From: Corynebacterium macginleyi
GTDB lineage: Bacteria; Actinomycetota; Actinomycetes; Mycobacteriales; Mycobacteriaceae
Assembly (NCBI RefSeq): GCF_003688935.1
Contig: NZ_REGE01000002.1
Span: 268,751-332,750 of the forward strand
Length of the DNA stretch: 64,000 bases
Direction: 5' to 3'
Positions 50,618 to 59,024 of this stretch are shown in pieces (position 1 is the first letter of the stretch; each line of letters opens with the position of its first letter). The notes beneath the pieces were generated by a model that saw nothing but the letters and a program-made list of their open reading frames with translations, was not told where the DNA came from and ran no database searches. The position numbers and the translations under genes are program-made.

Positions 50618-51121
50618 TTAAGTAACAGTGACTTCCCGCTGCACCTCATCCTCAATTTCCCAATCCGCGTCGGAGCTAATAAACGCGGTGCACCAGTAGG
50701 AAAACATAGCTAAAAATGGGGCTACTGCCCAGGCCACAGCGGGAGAAAAGTTCGGCGCAAACTCCACGACATCCCCTGGGTTTTCCGGCGGGTGTGTCGC
50801 AGTAATGCTGCCGAACACATAAAAGGAAGCGGCACCGGCGAGGGCACATACCCCCACCCACAACAACATCGCTAGACCCCGCCCGCGGCGCTGCGCAAAT
50901 ATGGCCAATCCCAGGCAGAGCCCCAAGGCACCCGTGACCAGCGCAAAGGTTATAAACGCGACAAATTGGGCGCTGCCCACCGCTTCAATGGCATAGCCGC
51001 CACCTTCGACAGCATGGCCGGTCACTGTGGGGCGCATAAACCCCCAAAGCATGCCACAAATTCCAAAAACGGGCAGGCAGCATGCGAGGATCCCCGCACC
51101 AGAACCGAGAGTGCGAGGCAT
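50618..51121 (-). CDS. Four-segment membrane protein, function unknown
   Basis: A protein of about 167 residues with four hydrophobic segments (ILACCLPVFGICGMLWGF, FVAFITFALVTGALGLCLG, LAMLLWVGVCALAGAASF, AWAVAPFLAMFSYWCTAF) and an acidic C-terminal tail ending EVQREVTVT. I do not recognise a family; it looks like a conserved corynebacterial protein. Start is uncertain: the ATG at 51121 or one seven codons upstream at 51142. It follows the lipoprotein gene by few bases on the same strand. Confidence 0.65.
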   Translation of the reverse strand: MPRTLGSGAGILACCLPVFGICGMLWGFMRPTVTGHAVEGGGYAIEAVGSAQFVAFITFALVTGALGLCLGLAIFAQRRGRGLAMLLWVGVCALAGAASFYVFGSITATHPPENPGDVVEFAPNFSPAVAWAVAPFLAMFSYWCTAFISSDADWEIEDEVQREVTVT

Positions 51122-51144
51122 ACGAGCGTGGCGGTAGGACAAGA

Positions 51145-52008
51145 TTAGCTACAGAAGGTCCAGTTGCCACCCTCACGACGGAAACGGACGGTCGAGGTAT
51201 CGATACCCTCCGAGTTCGACACGCTCACGGTGGCAGAAGCGTCATCGCCATTGACAACGACGTCATTGACCGATTCCACCTTGGTGGAGGTAGGGATGGC
51301 CTCTAACTGGTTGGCAAACTCGTTGATTTGGGCATTGTCACGCCCTTGCTGGCGCATGGAATTCGCGTATTCCGCAAAGGACTGGTTAGGCAGGCTATCG
51401 ACGTAGTTGAGGTATTGCTGGAAATCCGCGGATTCGCCTTCGCGCACGGCCGAGCAGGCATGGGCCGGCATGTAGCCAAAATATTCTTTGACATTGTCAA
51501 TCTCATGCTGCCCGCGCACCAGTTGCTCAATAGCCTTCTTATCGCCGTCGTTGGCTTCTTTCCCGTCTTCGATAGGCTTGATGTCCTGGGCATGGGCAAA
51601 GGGATCATCCGCATTGTGCATGGGGACTGGGTTGGCGTCCGCATTGACTCTTTCTTGAGGCTTTTCCTGAGGGTCCTGGGCGGCCTTTTTCTTATCCTTT
51701 TCTGCCTTTTCTTTCCTGGCCTTGGAGGTACCTTTGTCCTTAGACTTGTTCTTGTCGGCATCTTTGGCCTTCGCCTTGTCCTTGCTGGCATCCTTGTCCT
51801 TAGACTTTTTCGCCGATTCAGACTTCTTCGCAGATTCGGACTTTACTGGCGTTTCCTGAGCAGAATGCTCAGTAAACGAGGAAGCAGACGAAGACGACGC
51901 GGTATTCGTCATATCATCCTCATTATCTGAGCTACATGCAGCTAGGGCAATCGGGGCAACCATGGCGACCGCAAAAAGGGACTTCTTTGCAGGGGTCAAA
52001 AAGGACAA
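51145..52008 (-). CDS. Lys-rich lipoprotein
   Basis: A 287-residue secreted lipoprotein. The signal peptide ends in a clear lipobox LAAC (Cys24 in IALAACSSDNEDD). Residues 45-115 are a low-complexity Lys/Asp/Ser/Ala stretch. From about residue 155 a compact domain follows, with Cys in YMPAHACSAVREG and again at the end (GGNWTFCS). It looks like a surface-anchored small domain on a charged stalk. Its function is unknown. It probably shares a transcript with the membrane protein below it and diverges from a TetR gene. Confidence 0.85.
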   Translation of the reverse strand: MSFLTPAKKSLFAVAMVAPIALAACSSDNEDDMTNTASSSSASSFTEHSAQETPVKSESAKKSESAKKSKDKDASKDKAKAKDADKNKSKDKGTSKARKEKAEKDKKKAAQDPQEKPQERVNADANPVPMHNADDPFAHAQDIKPIEDGKEANDGDKKAIEQLVRGQHEIDNVKEYFGYMPAHACSAVREGESADFQQYLNYVDSLPNQSFAEYANSMRQQGRDNAQINEFANQLEAIPTSTKVESVNDVVVNGDDASATVSVSNSEGIDTSTVRFRREGGNWTFCS

Positions 52009-52131
52009 CGGAGAGCTCCTGAATCAATCTTTCGAAGGCGAAGCCGCCTCACGACGGGTTCTTTTGTCTCCGCAATCCTAACAATGCAAGTTTGCAAGAG
52101 ACATTATTACAGTCTTAAAAATACCTGTGAG

Positions 52132-52150
52132 CTATACCCTGCAGTGATAG
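52132..52150. promoter_or_regulatory. Imperfect palindrome in the lipoprotein-tetR intergenic region
   Basis: CTATACCCTGCAGTGATAG has CTAT/ATAG ends and a CTGCAG core, 20 bases upstream of the TetR GTG. TetR-type proteins often bind such sites between divergent genes. The inner symmetry is weak. Confidence 0.2.
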
Positions 52151-52169
52151 AGCACGTACAATTTCTCCT

Positions 52170-52703
52170 GTGCAATTACATCGCAAGAGCATCATCGAGG
52201 CCGCCACGACACTTTTGAATACTTACGGGCTTGCTGATGTCACCATGCGCCGCGTCGCCGCTTCTCTCGGCGTTGCTCCCGGGGCGTTGTACTGGCACAT
52301 CGCCAATAAGCAGGCGCTCATCGCCGCTCTTGCCGAAGATATAATCGCCCCCGTCACTGGTTCCACCCTGGAAGAAATTAGCCTCCACCTGCGCGAATTA
52401 CTACTGGCCCGGCGCGACGGGGCGGAGGTAGCCATCGCTGGGCTCTCGCAGCCGCATTCCCCAGCTTGGGACCACCTCGTCGCACAGTTTAGCTCCGCCA
52501 CCTGCTCCGATTGCGATGGCGCTGCTCGCAAGGCCGCCGCCCTTTCTGCTGTTCACCTCGTCTTAGGCGCCACGCTGCTCGAGCAATCCCAACGTCAGTT
52601 ACTAGAGACCACCGGCGGGACCACCGAGACCGACTACCATGGCGATCTGGTGCATGGCGTGCGGATTATCAATGCTGGTTTGCAGCACAGCGAGGTGGAT
52701 TAA
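52170..52703 (+). CDS. TetR-family transcriptional regulator
   Basis: A 177-residue one-component repressor. The N-terminal helix-turn-helix is clear (IIEAATTLLNTYGLADVTMRRVAASLGVAPGALYWHIANKQAL, shown here in two blocks by position, residues 8-50). The C-terminal ligand domain is diverged and short, with a Cys pair in SATCSDCDG. Start is a GTG at 52170. Target genes are unknown; the divergent lipoprotein gene is the obvious candidate. Confidence 0.88.
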   Translation: MQLHRKSIIEAATTLLNTYGLADVTMRRVAASLGVAPGALYWHIANKQALIAALAEDIIAPVTGSTLEEISLHLRELLLARRDGAEVAIAGLSQPHSPAWDHLVAQFSSATCSDCDGAARKAAALSAVHLVLGATLLEQSQRQLLETTGGTTETDYHGDLVHGVRIINAGLQHSEVD

Positions 52704-52804
52704 ATCACTTCACCCCCCGCGGCGGATTTCTGCCAAGTACAGGCGAGTACGATCTCTGTGCAACAGCCCGCTGAGATTCTCACCCTAGAAGAAAGGCCAT
52801 TTTC

Positions 52805-54169
52805 GTGTCCTATCCCGCGCATGGCGTAATCATCGATGTCACGGCGGAAAAAATCGTGCTCCACCACAGCTTGCTCTCCCGTAGCTTGGGCGCGTCTGCC
52901 ACCACAGAAATTGCCCTCGATACCATCGACGAACTACGTGTTAACAAAACCTCCGCCACCGGTTTTGGTTCCCTATCCTTAGGCAGCGCCGGCAACATCG
53001 CCTTCGCGCCGAACCAAGATCCTCACCGCGTAGCGCGCGCCATCGAAGCGGCACTAAAGGGCGAAGCACCCGCAGCAGCCACAACCCCATATGCTGGCGA
53101 AGAAGCCGCTGTGGGCAACCCAGGGCTCAATTTCGTCGCGGTAGATGTGGAGACCGCTAATGATAACTGGGGGTCCATCTGCCAGATCGGGGCAGTGCGC
53201 TACCGTGACGGCCAAGAAACCGAGTCCCGGTCGTGGCTGTGCGCCCCTCCCCCAGGCTTGGAACACTTTGCCGAAGTCAATATCGCAATCCATGGGATTA
53301 CCGCTGCTGATGTCGAAGGGGCCGTACCCTTTGCCACAGCGGCCGCAGAGCTCTTCGATTTCATTGGCTCCGATGTCATCGTTGCACATAACGTCCAATT
53401 CGACTCCTCCGCGCTGCGGAACGGATTGCTGGCTGCCGGTGCCGACATCCCCACCATTGCGCTCGCCTGCTCGCTCGCTTTGTCCCGCGATGCCTCTAGA
53501 CAAGGGGTTATTTCGGTGACCAACCATAAACTTCCCACCGTGGTAAACCACCTTGGTGGGCCCTCTTTTACCCACCACGATGCCACCCACGACGCCCGCG
53601 CCGCCGGCACCATCATAACTGGGCTAGCCCAGCGCTTCGGGCACACCGGAAGCATCACCGATCTCTTTACCAAACGCGAGTTTAAGCTCGGCCGACTTCA
53701 ATCCTCAGCCATCCTGCCGGTGTTGCGCGCGCACACCGCGCCCACGTCCGGCGACGACCTGGGGGCTGGCACCGATTTTCGCGATTCCACCCGTTCCGCG
53801 GGAACAAGCAAAAAGCCCACTTCTTCCAACCGAACACCGTGGCGGGCCGTTGCCACCCCGGATATTATCCCAGACCCCAACCTCGACGCCGATCCCGAGG
53901 GCGCACTCTATGGCCAACACGTCACCCTCACCGGCGATTTCGAACCTTACGATAAGGGGATGCTGTGGCAGGGCATCGCCGAGCGAGGCGGGCACATAGG
54001 CAAAAACGTCACTAAGAAGACTACCCTGCTCATCGTCGGCGAATGGGCGAAGAAAACCTCCAAAGAAAAGCGCGCCGAGGAACTGCAGAAAAAGGGTCAT
54101 AGCATCACCTTTTGGTCCGGTGCTCAGCTCTTTTCCGAGCTGGAGCTGGACGCCGAGCCACCTTTTTAA
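52805..54169 (+). CDS. DnaQ-type exonuclease with PH-like N-terminus and BRCT C-terminus
   Basis: A 454-residue multidomain protein. Residues 1-85 resemble a PH-like domain of the DUF4429 type (GVIIDVTAEKIVLHHSLL). Residues 105-285 are a DEDDh 3'-5' exonuclease: VAVDVETAND (Asp-x-Glu), VIVAHNVQFDSSALRNGL (second Asp) and HHDATHDARAAG (His and Asp). After a Ser/Thr-rich linker, residues 365-450 are a BRCT domain (LYGQHVTLTGDFEPYDKGM ... LLIVGEWAKKTSKEKRAEEL). The exonuclease-BRCT order is known for polymerase III epsilon-like proteins of actinobacteria; its role is probably DNA repair. Start is a GTG with AAAGG upstream. Followed by a hypothetical gene and an alarmone synthetase-like gene. Confidence 0.85.
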   Translation: MSYPAHGVIIDVTAEKIVLHHSLLSRSLGASATTEIALDTIDELRVNKTSATGFGSLSLGSAGNIAFAPNQDPHRVARAIEAALKGEAPAAATTPYAGEEAAVGNPGLNFVAVDVETANDNWGSICQIGAVRYRDGQETESRSWLCAPPPGLEHFAEVNIAIHGITAADVEGAVPFATAAAELFDFIGSDVIVAHNVQFDSSALRNGLLAAGADIPTIALACSLALSRDASRQGVISVTNHKLPTVVNHLGGPSFTHHDATHDARAAGTIITGLAQRFGHTGSITDLFTKREFKLGRLQSSAILPVLRAHTAPTSGDDLGAGTDFRDSTRSAGTSKKPTSSNRTPWRAVATPDIIPDPNLDADPEGALYGQHVTLTGDFEPYDKGMLWQGIAERGGHIGKNVTKKTTLLIVGEWAKKTSKEKRAEELQKKGHSITFWSGAQLFSELELDAEPPF

Positions 54170-54242
54170 ACTAACAAGGGAACCACCCGGCCATCTCTCC
54201 AGTCCAATAAGGGCAGATACGTACTACTTTGGAGAAACAGCC

Positions 54243-54860
54243 ATGACCCTTACCCTCGACGCTCCCCGCCCCACCACCGCTAACTTATTACCGGCGCTTT
54301 TCGCCCGGTCGTGGATTAAACACCAGCGGCTTTCTGATGACGGCTTTTGCGATTCGCTTGCCACCATTCAGCTCTCGCCCAACTTGTTGATGGCGCTAGT
54401 CTTTCCCGGGCAGCGCACTTTTCGGCGGCTCAGCCACCGCGGCCTCGCGGACCTAGATGTCTCCGCCCGCCAAGCTTGGAATTTCGCTTCGCAGAACCTA
54501 CAGCGCGCCGCCCTCGACTCACAGGGCCTGCGCTTTTGGACGCGACCGGCCGGCTGTGCACTGCCGGCCGCAACGCCCTATGGTGGCCTGCAAGTCCGCT
54601 CCCACGGCGCCCCGATTTCCTCGTGGTTGGCCCACCCAGAAACCTTCACCGTGCTGGATAAACACATGCGCCGTCTAATGCGTTCGCACTCTCTAACCTA
54701 CCTAGTCCCGGATTCGGCGACGCTTTTTGTCTTCTCCCATTTGCCCGATGCTTATGCCCGCGATCTCGCCCGCGCCGCCGCCGAACAGCTTCCCCACCAT
54801 CGCACCGTTTTGCATTCGCGCCCGCTAGTATGGTCTAACGGATTTCCCCGCGAATTATGA
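54243..54860 (+). CDS. Conserved hypothetical protein
   Basis: A 205-residue soluble protein that I do not recognise. It starts MTLTLDAPRPTTANLLPALFARSW with an ATG at 54243; the open frame runs further upstream into the exonuclease gene in another frame. Visible blocks are FPGQRTFRRLSHRGLADL and SHSLTYLVPDSATLFVFSHLPDAYA. It is 73 bases downstream of the exonuclease gene and 10 bases upstream of the synthetase-like gene, so it is probably in the same operon. Confidence 0.7.
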   Translation: MTLTLDAPRPTTANLLPALFARSWIKHQRLSDDGFCDSLATIQLSPNLLMALVFPGQRTFRRLSHRGLADLDVSARQAWNFASQNLQRAALDSQGLRFWTRPAGCALPAATPYGGLQVRSHGAPISSWLAHPETFTVLDKHMRRLMRSHSLTYLVPDSATLFVFSHLPDAYARDLARAAAEQLPHHRTVLHSRPLVWSNGFPREL

Positions 54861-54870
54861 GAGGAGCACC

Positions 54871-55869
54871 ATGGCGGAAAGCAGGATGTCACGGCTGAGC
54901 AATCAGTACCACGCCTGGACCCGCAGCCACCCCACGGCGGCGGAAGATTTTGGCACCGCCATCGAAGACCTGCTCAATGATGCCGGCATCATCTTTGACC
55001 GGGTATCAACCCGCATCAAAGCGTGGTCCTCGCTCAAGCGCAAAGCCAAAAAGCGGGGCGAGGGCGGCGATTTTATCTACCCTAGTCCGTGGGATGATAT
55101 CCACGATGTCATGGGCGTGCGCATTACCTTGTACCACTCCACCATCATTCCCCATGCGCTAAACGTTCTAGGTGAGTCCTTTAAGGTCGTGCGCTCTGTG
55201 GATAAGGCAGCCGAGACCCGCATTTCCGGTGGTTTTGGGTACGGATCCCACCACCTGGTGCTAACCGTGACGGATGATAGCGCAGCAACCATGGAGGAGC
55301 TCGCAGATTTCGTGGGCTGGACCTTTGAGGTACAAATTCGCACCGTGTTGCAGCACGCGTGGGCAGAATTCGAGCACGATATCCGCTATAAGCAGGGCCC
55401 TACCCCGCCCTCGCCGGAAGTCGACCGCCTATTTACCCTGGCCGCTGGCCTTATAGAATTGGCTGATCAACAATTCGATCAGATCGCCGCGCTCAAGGCC
55501 CCGAGCACGGAGGCGGACACGGACGTGGAGCTTACTCCGGAAACCCTACCGGGTGTTTTGGCTATCTTTTTGGGCAATCGCTTCCCGCTTTCGCGCTCGG
55601 AACACTACCGCTTCTTGGCGGAAATCCTGGAGGTAAACGATATTCGGTCCTTGGACCAGCTCGAACAGTTGCTTGATGATGACGCCATTGCCCACGTCCA
55701 CGACACCATGCGCTACCGGTTTACTCCCGGGCAGGTGCGCCTTATCGATGACCTCTTGCTCAATAAGTTTGGCAAGCAGCATATCGAGGCCACCGCAGGC
55801 GCCGGCGACCGCGCCGGGCGTCGGCGCCGCCTGAACGCGCGCCTGAGGGCGCTGCGCGCTAACTCCTAG
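54871..55869 (+). CDS. Small alarmone synthetase-like protein (RelA/SpoT domain)
   Basis: A 332-residue RelA/SpoT nucleotidyltransferase-domain protein without HD, TGS or ACT domains. Residues 20-180 carry the synthetase motifs: RVSTRIKAWSSLKRKAKKRG (ATP-binding Arg/Lys), DDIHDVMGVRITLY (catalytic Asp), GSHHLVLTV and EVQIRTVLQHAWAEFEHDI with the conserved Glu-x-Gln. These are the key residues for (p)ppGpp synthesis, so it may be active. C. glutamicum has two such short synthetases. The C-terminal 130 residues are unlike tetrameric firmicute SAS proteins. It ends by a four-base overlap with the convergent S4 gene. Confidence 0.85.
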   Translation: MAESRMSRLSNQYHAWTRSHPTAAEDFGTAIEDLLNDAGIIFDRVSTRIKAWSSLKRKAKKRGEGGDFIYPSPWDDIHDVMGVRITLYHSTIIPHALNVLGESFKVVRSVDKAAETRISGGFGYGSHHLVLTVTDDSAATMEELADFVGWTFEVQIRTVLQHAWAEFEHDIRYKQGPTPPSPEVDRLFTLAAGLIELADQQFDQIAALKAPSTEADTDVELTPETLPGVLAIFLGNRFPLSRSEHYRFLAEILEVNDIRSLDQLEQLLDDDAIAHVHDTMRYRFTPGQVRLIDDLLLNKFGKQHIEATAGAGDRAGRRRRLNARLRALRANS

Positions 55870-56255
55870 CGAAACCCGCCGCGGAATTTTTCCATATCGC
55901 GGCGTTCCTTCTTCGTCGGACGACCCGCGCCACGGGGGCGCACCGGCACGGACGGCAGGAACTCTTTAGGCGGCGGCGCAGGCGCGTGATCGGTATAGCA
56001 GGTGCGCGCCACCGGTGCTCCTACGCGCTTGGCGACGGTAGCCAGCACCTCCAAATCGTGCTCGTGGTGGTTTCGCCACACGCGCACTCTATCGCCGGGC
56101 ACTACCTGTTGCGCTGGTTTTACCGCTTCACCGTTTATTTTCACGTGCCCGGCGCGCACCGCGGTGGCTGCGGCAGATCGGGTCTTGAACATGCGCACCG
56201 CCCATACCCAAGCATCAATGCGGACGGGGCGGCCGCTTGGCTGCGGGGTAGGCAT
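55866..56255 (-). CDS. S4-domain RNA-binding protein (Hsp15-like)
   Basis: A 129-residue protein with an N-terminal S4 domain (RIDAWVWAVRMFKTRSAAATAV ... GHVKINGEAVKPAQQVVPGDRVRVW, residues 8-65). The C-terminal 50 residues are basic and Pro-rich. Hsp15-type proteins bind stalled 50S subunits carrying peptidyl-tRNA in E. coli. Here it is last in the ilvA-yigZ-membrane protein-S4 run, overlapping the previous gene by one base. Confidence 0.88.
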   Translation of the reverse strand: MPTPQPSGRPVRIDAWVWAVRMFKTRSAAATAVRAGHVKINGEAVKPAQQVVPGDRVRVWRNHHEHDLEVLATVAKRVGAPVARTCYTDHAPAPPPKEFLPSVPVRPRGAGRPTKKERRDMEKFRGGFR

Positions 56256-56494
56256 TAATAATTATTGTGGTTCTCGTTGACGATTTTGCGGATCTTCAAC
56301 CAGTTATAGCCGCCGCCAACGACGGCGATGATAAGGCCCACAATCATCCAAGCGTCAAAATTAGCAGAAAGCACACCTAAAACGACTCCTGCGCCTAGAC
56401 CACCGGCAACGGAAATAACGGCGTTGCGGGAATGCTTGCGCACCTGCTGCTTGCGCTGCGCAATGGGGTTATTCGGTTGCTGCTGCATAGTCAT
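56255..56494 (-). CDS. Small two-segment membrane protein
   Basis: A 79-residue protein with a polar Gln-rich start (MTMQQQPNNPIAQRKQQ) and two hydrophobic segments (NAVISVAGGLGAGVVLGVL and WMIVGLIIAVVGGGYNWL). It overlaps the upstream gene by four bases and the downstream S4 gene by one, so it is very likely translated. The function is unknown. Confidence 0.75.
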   Translation of the reverse strand: MTMQQQPNNPIAQRKQQVRKHSRNAVISVAGGLGAGVVLGVLSANFDAWMIVGLIIAVVGGGYNWLKIRKIVNENHNNY

Positions 56495-57138
56495 GTTCTA
56501 GATCCTACCTCAACCCAAGCAGAACCTGCCTCGTGCGCGCTAATTTGGCCTTGGGAGAGTGCAGCGAGCATCTCCTGGAGCTCATCAAGGCCACCGGGGC
56601 GCACGGCAACAGTAAACGTCACGGCTCTGCCATAGTCGGTATCGGTGATATTAATGCCGCGCCCGCGTAAATCCGCTTCGAGGCGCCCGGCCGTGGCATG
56701 TGGGCATTCCACGGTATAAAGCTCCCGGCGTCCACGGGTTACCGCCTCGACTTTCTCTATAGCCTCGCTAACCGCCCCGCCGTAGGCATGCACAAGGCCG
56801 CCCGCGCCCAGCTTAATGCCACCGAAGTAGCGCACCACCACCGCACATATATCGAGCATGCCAGAGCCCTTAACCACATCTAACATGGGTTTTCCGGCCG
56901 TTCCGGAAGGCTCACCATCATCGGAGAAACGCTCCACAGGATTCGCATCGTCGACGTGATAGACATACGCCGAGCAATGGTGGCGGGCATCTGGAAAGCG
57001 CTGACGGGCAGCATCGATAAACGCCCGTGCCTCGTCCTCATTCGTCACCCGGCCGATCAAGGTAATAAACCGCGAGCGCTTGATCTCAATTTCGTGTTCC
57101 ACCTGGCCGGTGGGGCGCCGATACGTATCGCGCATCAA
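56491..57138 (-). CDS. YigZ/IMPACT-family protein
   Basis: A 215-residue member of the IMPACT/YigZ family. The N-terminal domain has the family pattern SRFITLIGRV ... FPDARHHCSAYVYH ... RFSDDGEPSGTAGKPMLDV ... VVVRYFGGIKLGAGGLVHAYG. A ferredoxin-like C-terminal domain follows. Relatives in eukaryotes regulate translation through GCN1; the bacterial role is not known. Four-base overlaps join it to ilvA and to the small membrane protein. Confidence 0.88.
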   Translation of the reverse strand: MMRDTYRRPTGQVEHEIEIKRSRFITLIGRVTNEDEARAFIDAARQRFPDARHHCSAYVYHVDDANPVERFSDDGEPSGTAGKPMLDVVKGSGMLDICAVVVRYFGGIKLGAGGLVHAYGGAVSEAIEKVEAVTRGRRELYTVECPHATAGRLEADLRGRGINITDTDYGRAVTFTVAVRPGGLDELQEMLAALSQGQISAHEAGSAWVEVGSRT

Positions 57139-58403
57139 GCCACCAAGAATTCGTACTCGGGGGTATTCGGCTGCAGGTGCTGCACCGAAATCTTAGACGC
57201 CGCCATCCGCTCTTTTAGCCCTGCCAGGTCTTCGGCCCGGCTAAGCTGCAGGCCGACCAGCGCCGCACCGGTCTCGCGGTTATTGCGCTTGAGGTATTCA
57301 AAGAGCGTGATGTCATCGCTGGGTCCAAGGATTTCAGACAAGAAGTGGCGTAATTGGCCCGGTTCCTGCGGAAAATTGACCAAAAAATAGTGCTTCAGGC
57401 CGCGGTGCACCAGCGAGCGCTCCATGATTTCGGCGTAGCGCAGCACATCATTATTGCCCCCAGAAATCACGCACACCACCGTAGAATGAGGTTCCAGCGG
57501 CACTCGCTGCAGGCCAGCCACGGAGAGCGCACCGGCAGGCTCGGCAATAATACCTTCATTTTGGTACAGGTTGAGCAGATCCGTGCACACCGCCCCCTCA
57601 GAGACTGTGTCCCAGTGCAGGCGCGATTGGTTAGCCTCCAAAATTTCATACGGCAGCGAGCCTAAGCGCTTGACCGCCGCGCCATCGACAAACGGATCCA
57701 CGCTATCTAGCGCAACCGGGCCTCCGTTGCGGAAGGCTGCTCTTAGCGATGCCGCCCCTTCCGGCTCCACCCCCACCACCTTGGCCTGCGGTGCCATATC
57801 CGCTAAATAGGAAATGATGCCGGAAATCAGCCCGCCACCGCCGACTGGAACGACGATAGTATCAGGCGAGACCCCCTGTGCCGAGAGCTGCGCCAAGACC
57901 TCCGCGGCCACAGTGCCCTGGCCGATGATGGTATCGCGAGCGTCGAACGGCTCAATGAAGGTGGCGTGGCGCGCGGCGGCATCGGCATGCGCGGCGGCTG
58001 CTGCCTCGTCAAAATTGGCCCCCACGACCACCAGCTCTACCTGGTCGCCTCCGTGCACATGGATGCGGTCGCGCTTTTGCATGGGCGTGGGCTCTGGGAC
58101 GAAGATCTTGCCTGGAATCCCCATGGTGCGGCACGCATAGGCCACGCCTTGTGCGTGGTTACCTGCTGATGCCGTCACGATGCCTCGTTCCCGTTCTTCC
58201 TGCGACAGATTCAAGATGCTATTGAGCGCGCCGCGTATCTTATACGAGCGCACGTCCTGCAGATCTTCTCGCTTTAAATAGACCTCACAGCCCGTTTCCG
58301 CAGAAAGCCGGGGGCAATACTGCAGCGGCGTTGGCGCGATTTCGGAGCTAATGCGTGCCTGTGCCTGCTGGATATCGGATGCGTGGATGGTCGATTCAGT
58401 CAT
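57135..58403 (-). CDS. ilvA: Threonine ammonia-lyase (dehydratase)
   Basis: Deaminates threonine to 2-oxobutanoate, the first committed step of isoleucine synthesis. The 422-residue PLP enzyme has VYLKREDLQDVRSYKIRGALNSI (PLP Lys), SAGNHAQGVAYAC, VPVGGGGLISGI and GGNNDVLRY. The C-terminal 80 residues form one ACT-like regulatory domain (HYFLVNFPQEPGQLRHFL), as in corynebacterial IlvA, which is shorter than the two-domain E. coli form. It heads a four-gene overlapping run. Confidence 0.94.
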   Translation of the reverse strand: MTESTIHASDIQQAQARISSEIAPTPLQYCPRLSAETGCEVYLKREDLQDVRSYKIRGALNSILNLSQEERERGIVTASAGNHAQGVAYACRTMGIPGKIFVPEPTPMQKRDRIHVHGGDQVELVVVGANFDEAAAAAHADAAARHATFIEPFDARDTIIGQGTVAAEVLAQLSAQGVSPDTIVVPVGGGGLISGIISYLADMAPQAKVVGVEPEGAASLRAAFRNGGPVALDSVDPFVDGAAVKRLGSLPYEILEANQSRLHWDTVSEGAVCTDLLNLYQNEGIIAEPAGALSVAGLQRVPLEPHSTVVCVISGGNNDVLRYAEIMERSLVHRGLKHYFLVNFPQEPGQLRHFLSEILGPSDDITLFEYLKRNNRETGAALVGLQLSRAEDLAGLKERMAASKISVQHLQPNTPEYEFLVA

Positions 58404-58519
58404 GTTTGCAAAGTCTACCCGCCTACCTAGTAATCGACCGATTCACCTAGATTTCGTTCCGGTTGAACGTGACGGTCACGTGGCCTCGTCACAAAGGAGT
58501 GCTCCAAAAAGGATTCTCG
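58404..58519. other. Divergent upstream region of ilvA and the decayed gene
   Basis: About 115 bases separate the ilvA start from the remnant of an exported-protein gene. It should hold the ilvA promoter on the minus strand. I see no palindrome or leader. Confidence 0.35.
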
Positions 58520-58820
58520 ATGCTAAAGCACGCCTCTGTCGGTGTAGCTGCCTGTCGTGCGCCCAACTGCGGTACAGCTAAACACCATTGGATCCTATGA
58601 ATCGGGGATTGTGCGCAAGTCACCCGCAGAATTCGTGGCCTACCATGCCGACTCCCGGCGCATTCTCACGGTAAATGCGCAATCGGGCAAGATAAAAATC
58701 CTGGAGGCCTCCGATCACACTAGCCCCGACGGGGTTTTCCGGTTTCCATGCCTTTGATGGTCTGGATGCAGAACTTGACACGCCCGTTCGCTCCTTCGGC
58801 CTAGGAACCACCGCATAAAC
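58520..58820 (+). pseudogene. Remnant of a secreted choice-of-anchor I-type protein gene
   Basis: An AAGGA ribosome binding site and ATG at 58520 open MLKHASVGVAA, like the start of a signal peptide. In a second frame follows AVQLNTIGSYESGIVRK and FVAYHADSRRILTVNAQSGK ... ILEASD, which is the first repeat-like strand set of choice-of-anchor I proteins. In a third frame follow GFHAFDGLDAELDTPVRSFGL and a stop. These proteins, often fused to 5'-nucleotidase or phosphatase domains, are normally more than 500 residues long. Frameshifts and a large deletion are needed to explain the sequence. The 200 bases after this hold nothing recognisable. Confidence 0.6.
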
Positions 58821-59024
58821 CTTGCCTCGACTTCGAGCGGCCCTTAAGTCACCGTCCACCTCCTCCGCTTGTGCCGCTTTGTCAGCGTTTATCGCTAGTT
58901 ACATAAAACGGACTTTTCTGCCTTTGCAATGAGGCGCAGTCAACGCAAGTACAGTTATGTAGGATTTCACTACTGCTCTTTCCTGGTCGGCGGCAATTTG
59001 GCTATAAAAGGTGCAGGAAATGTT

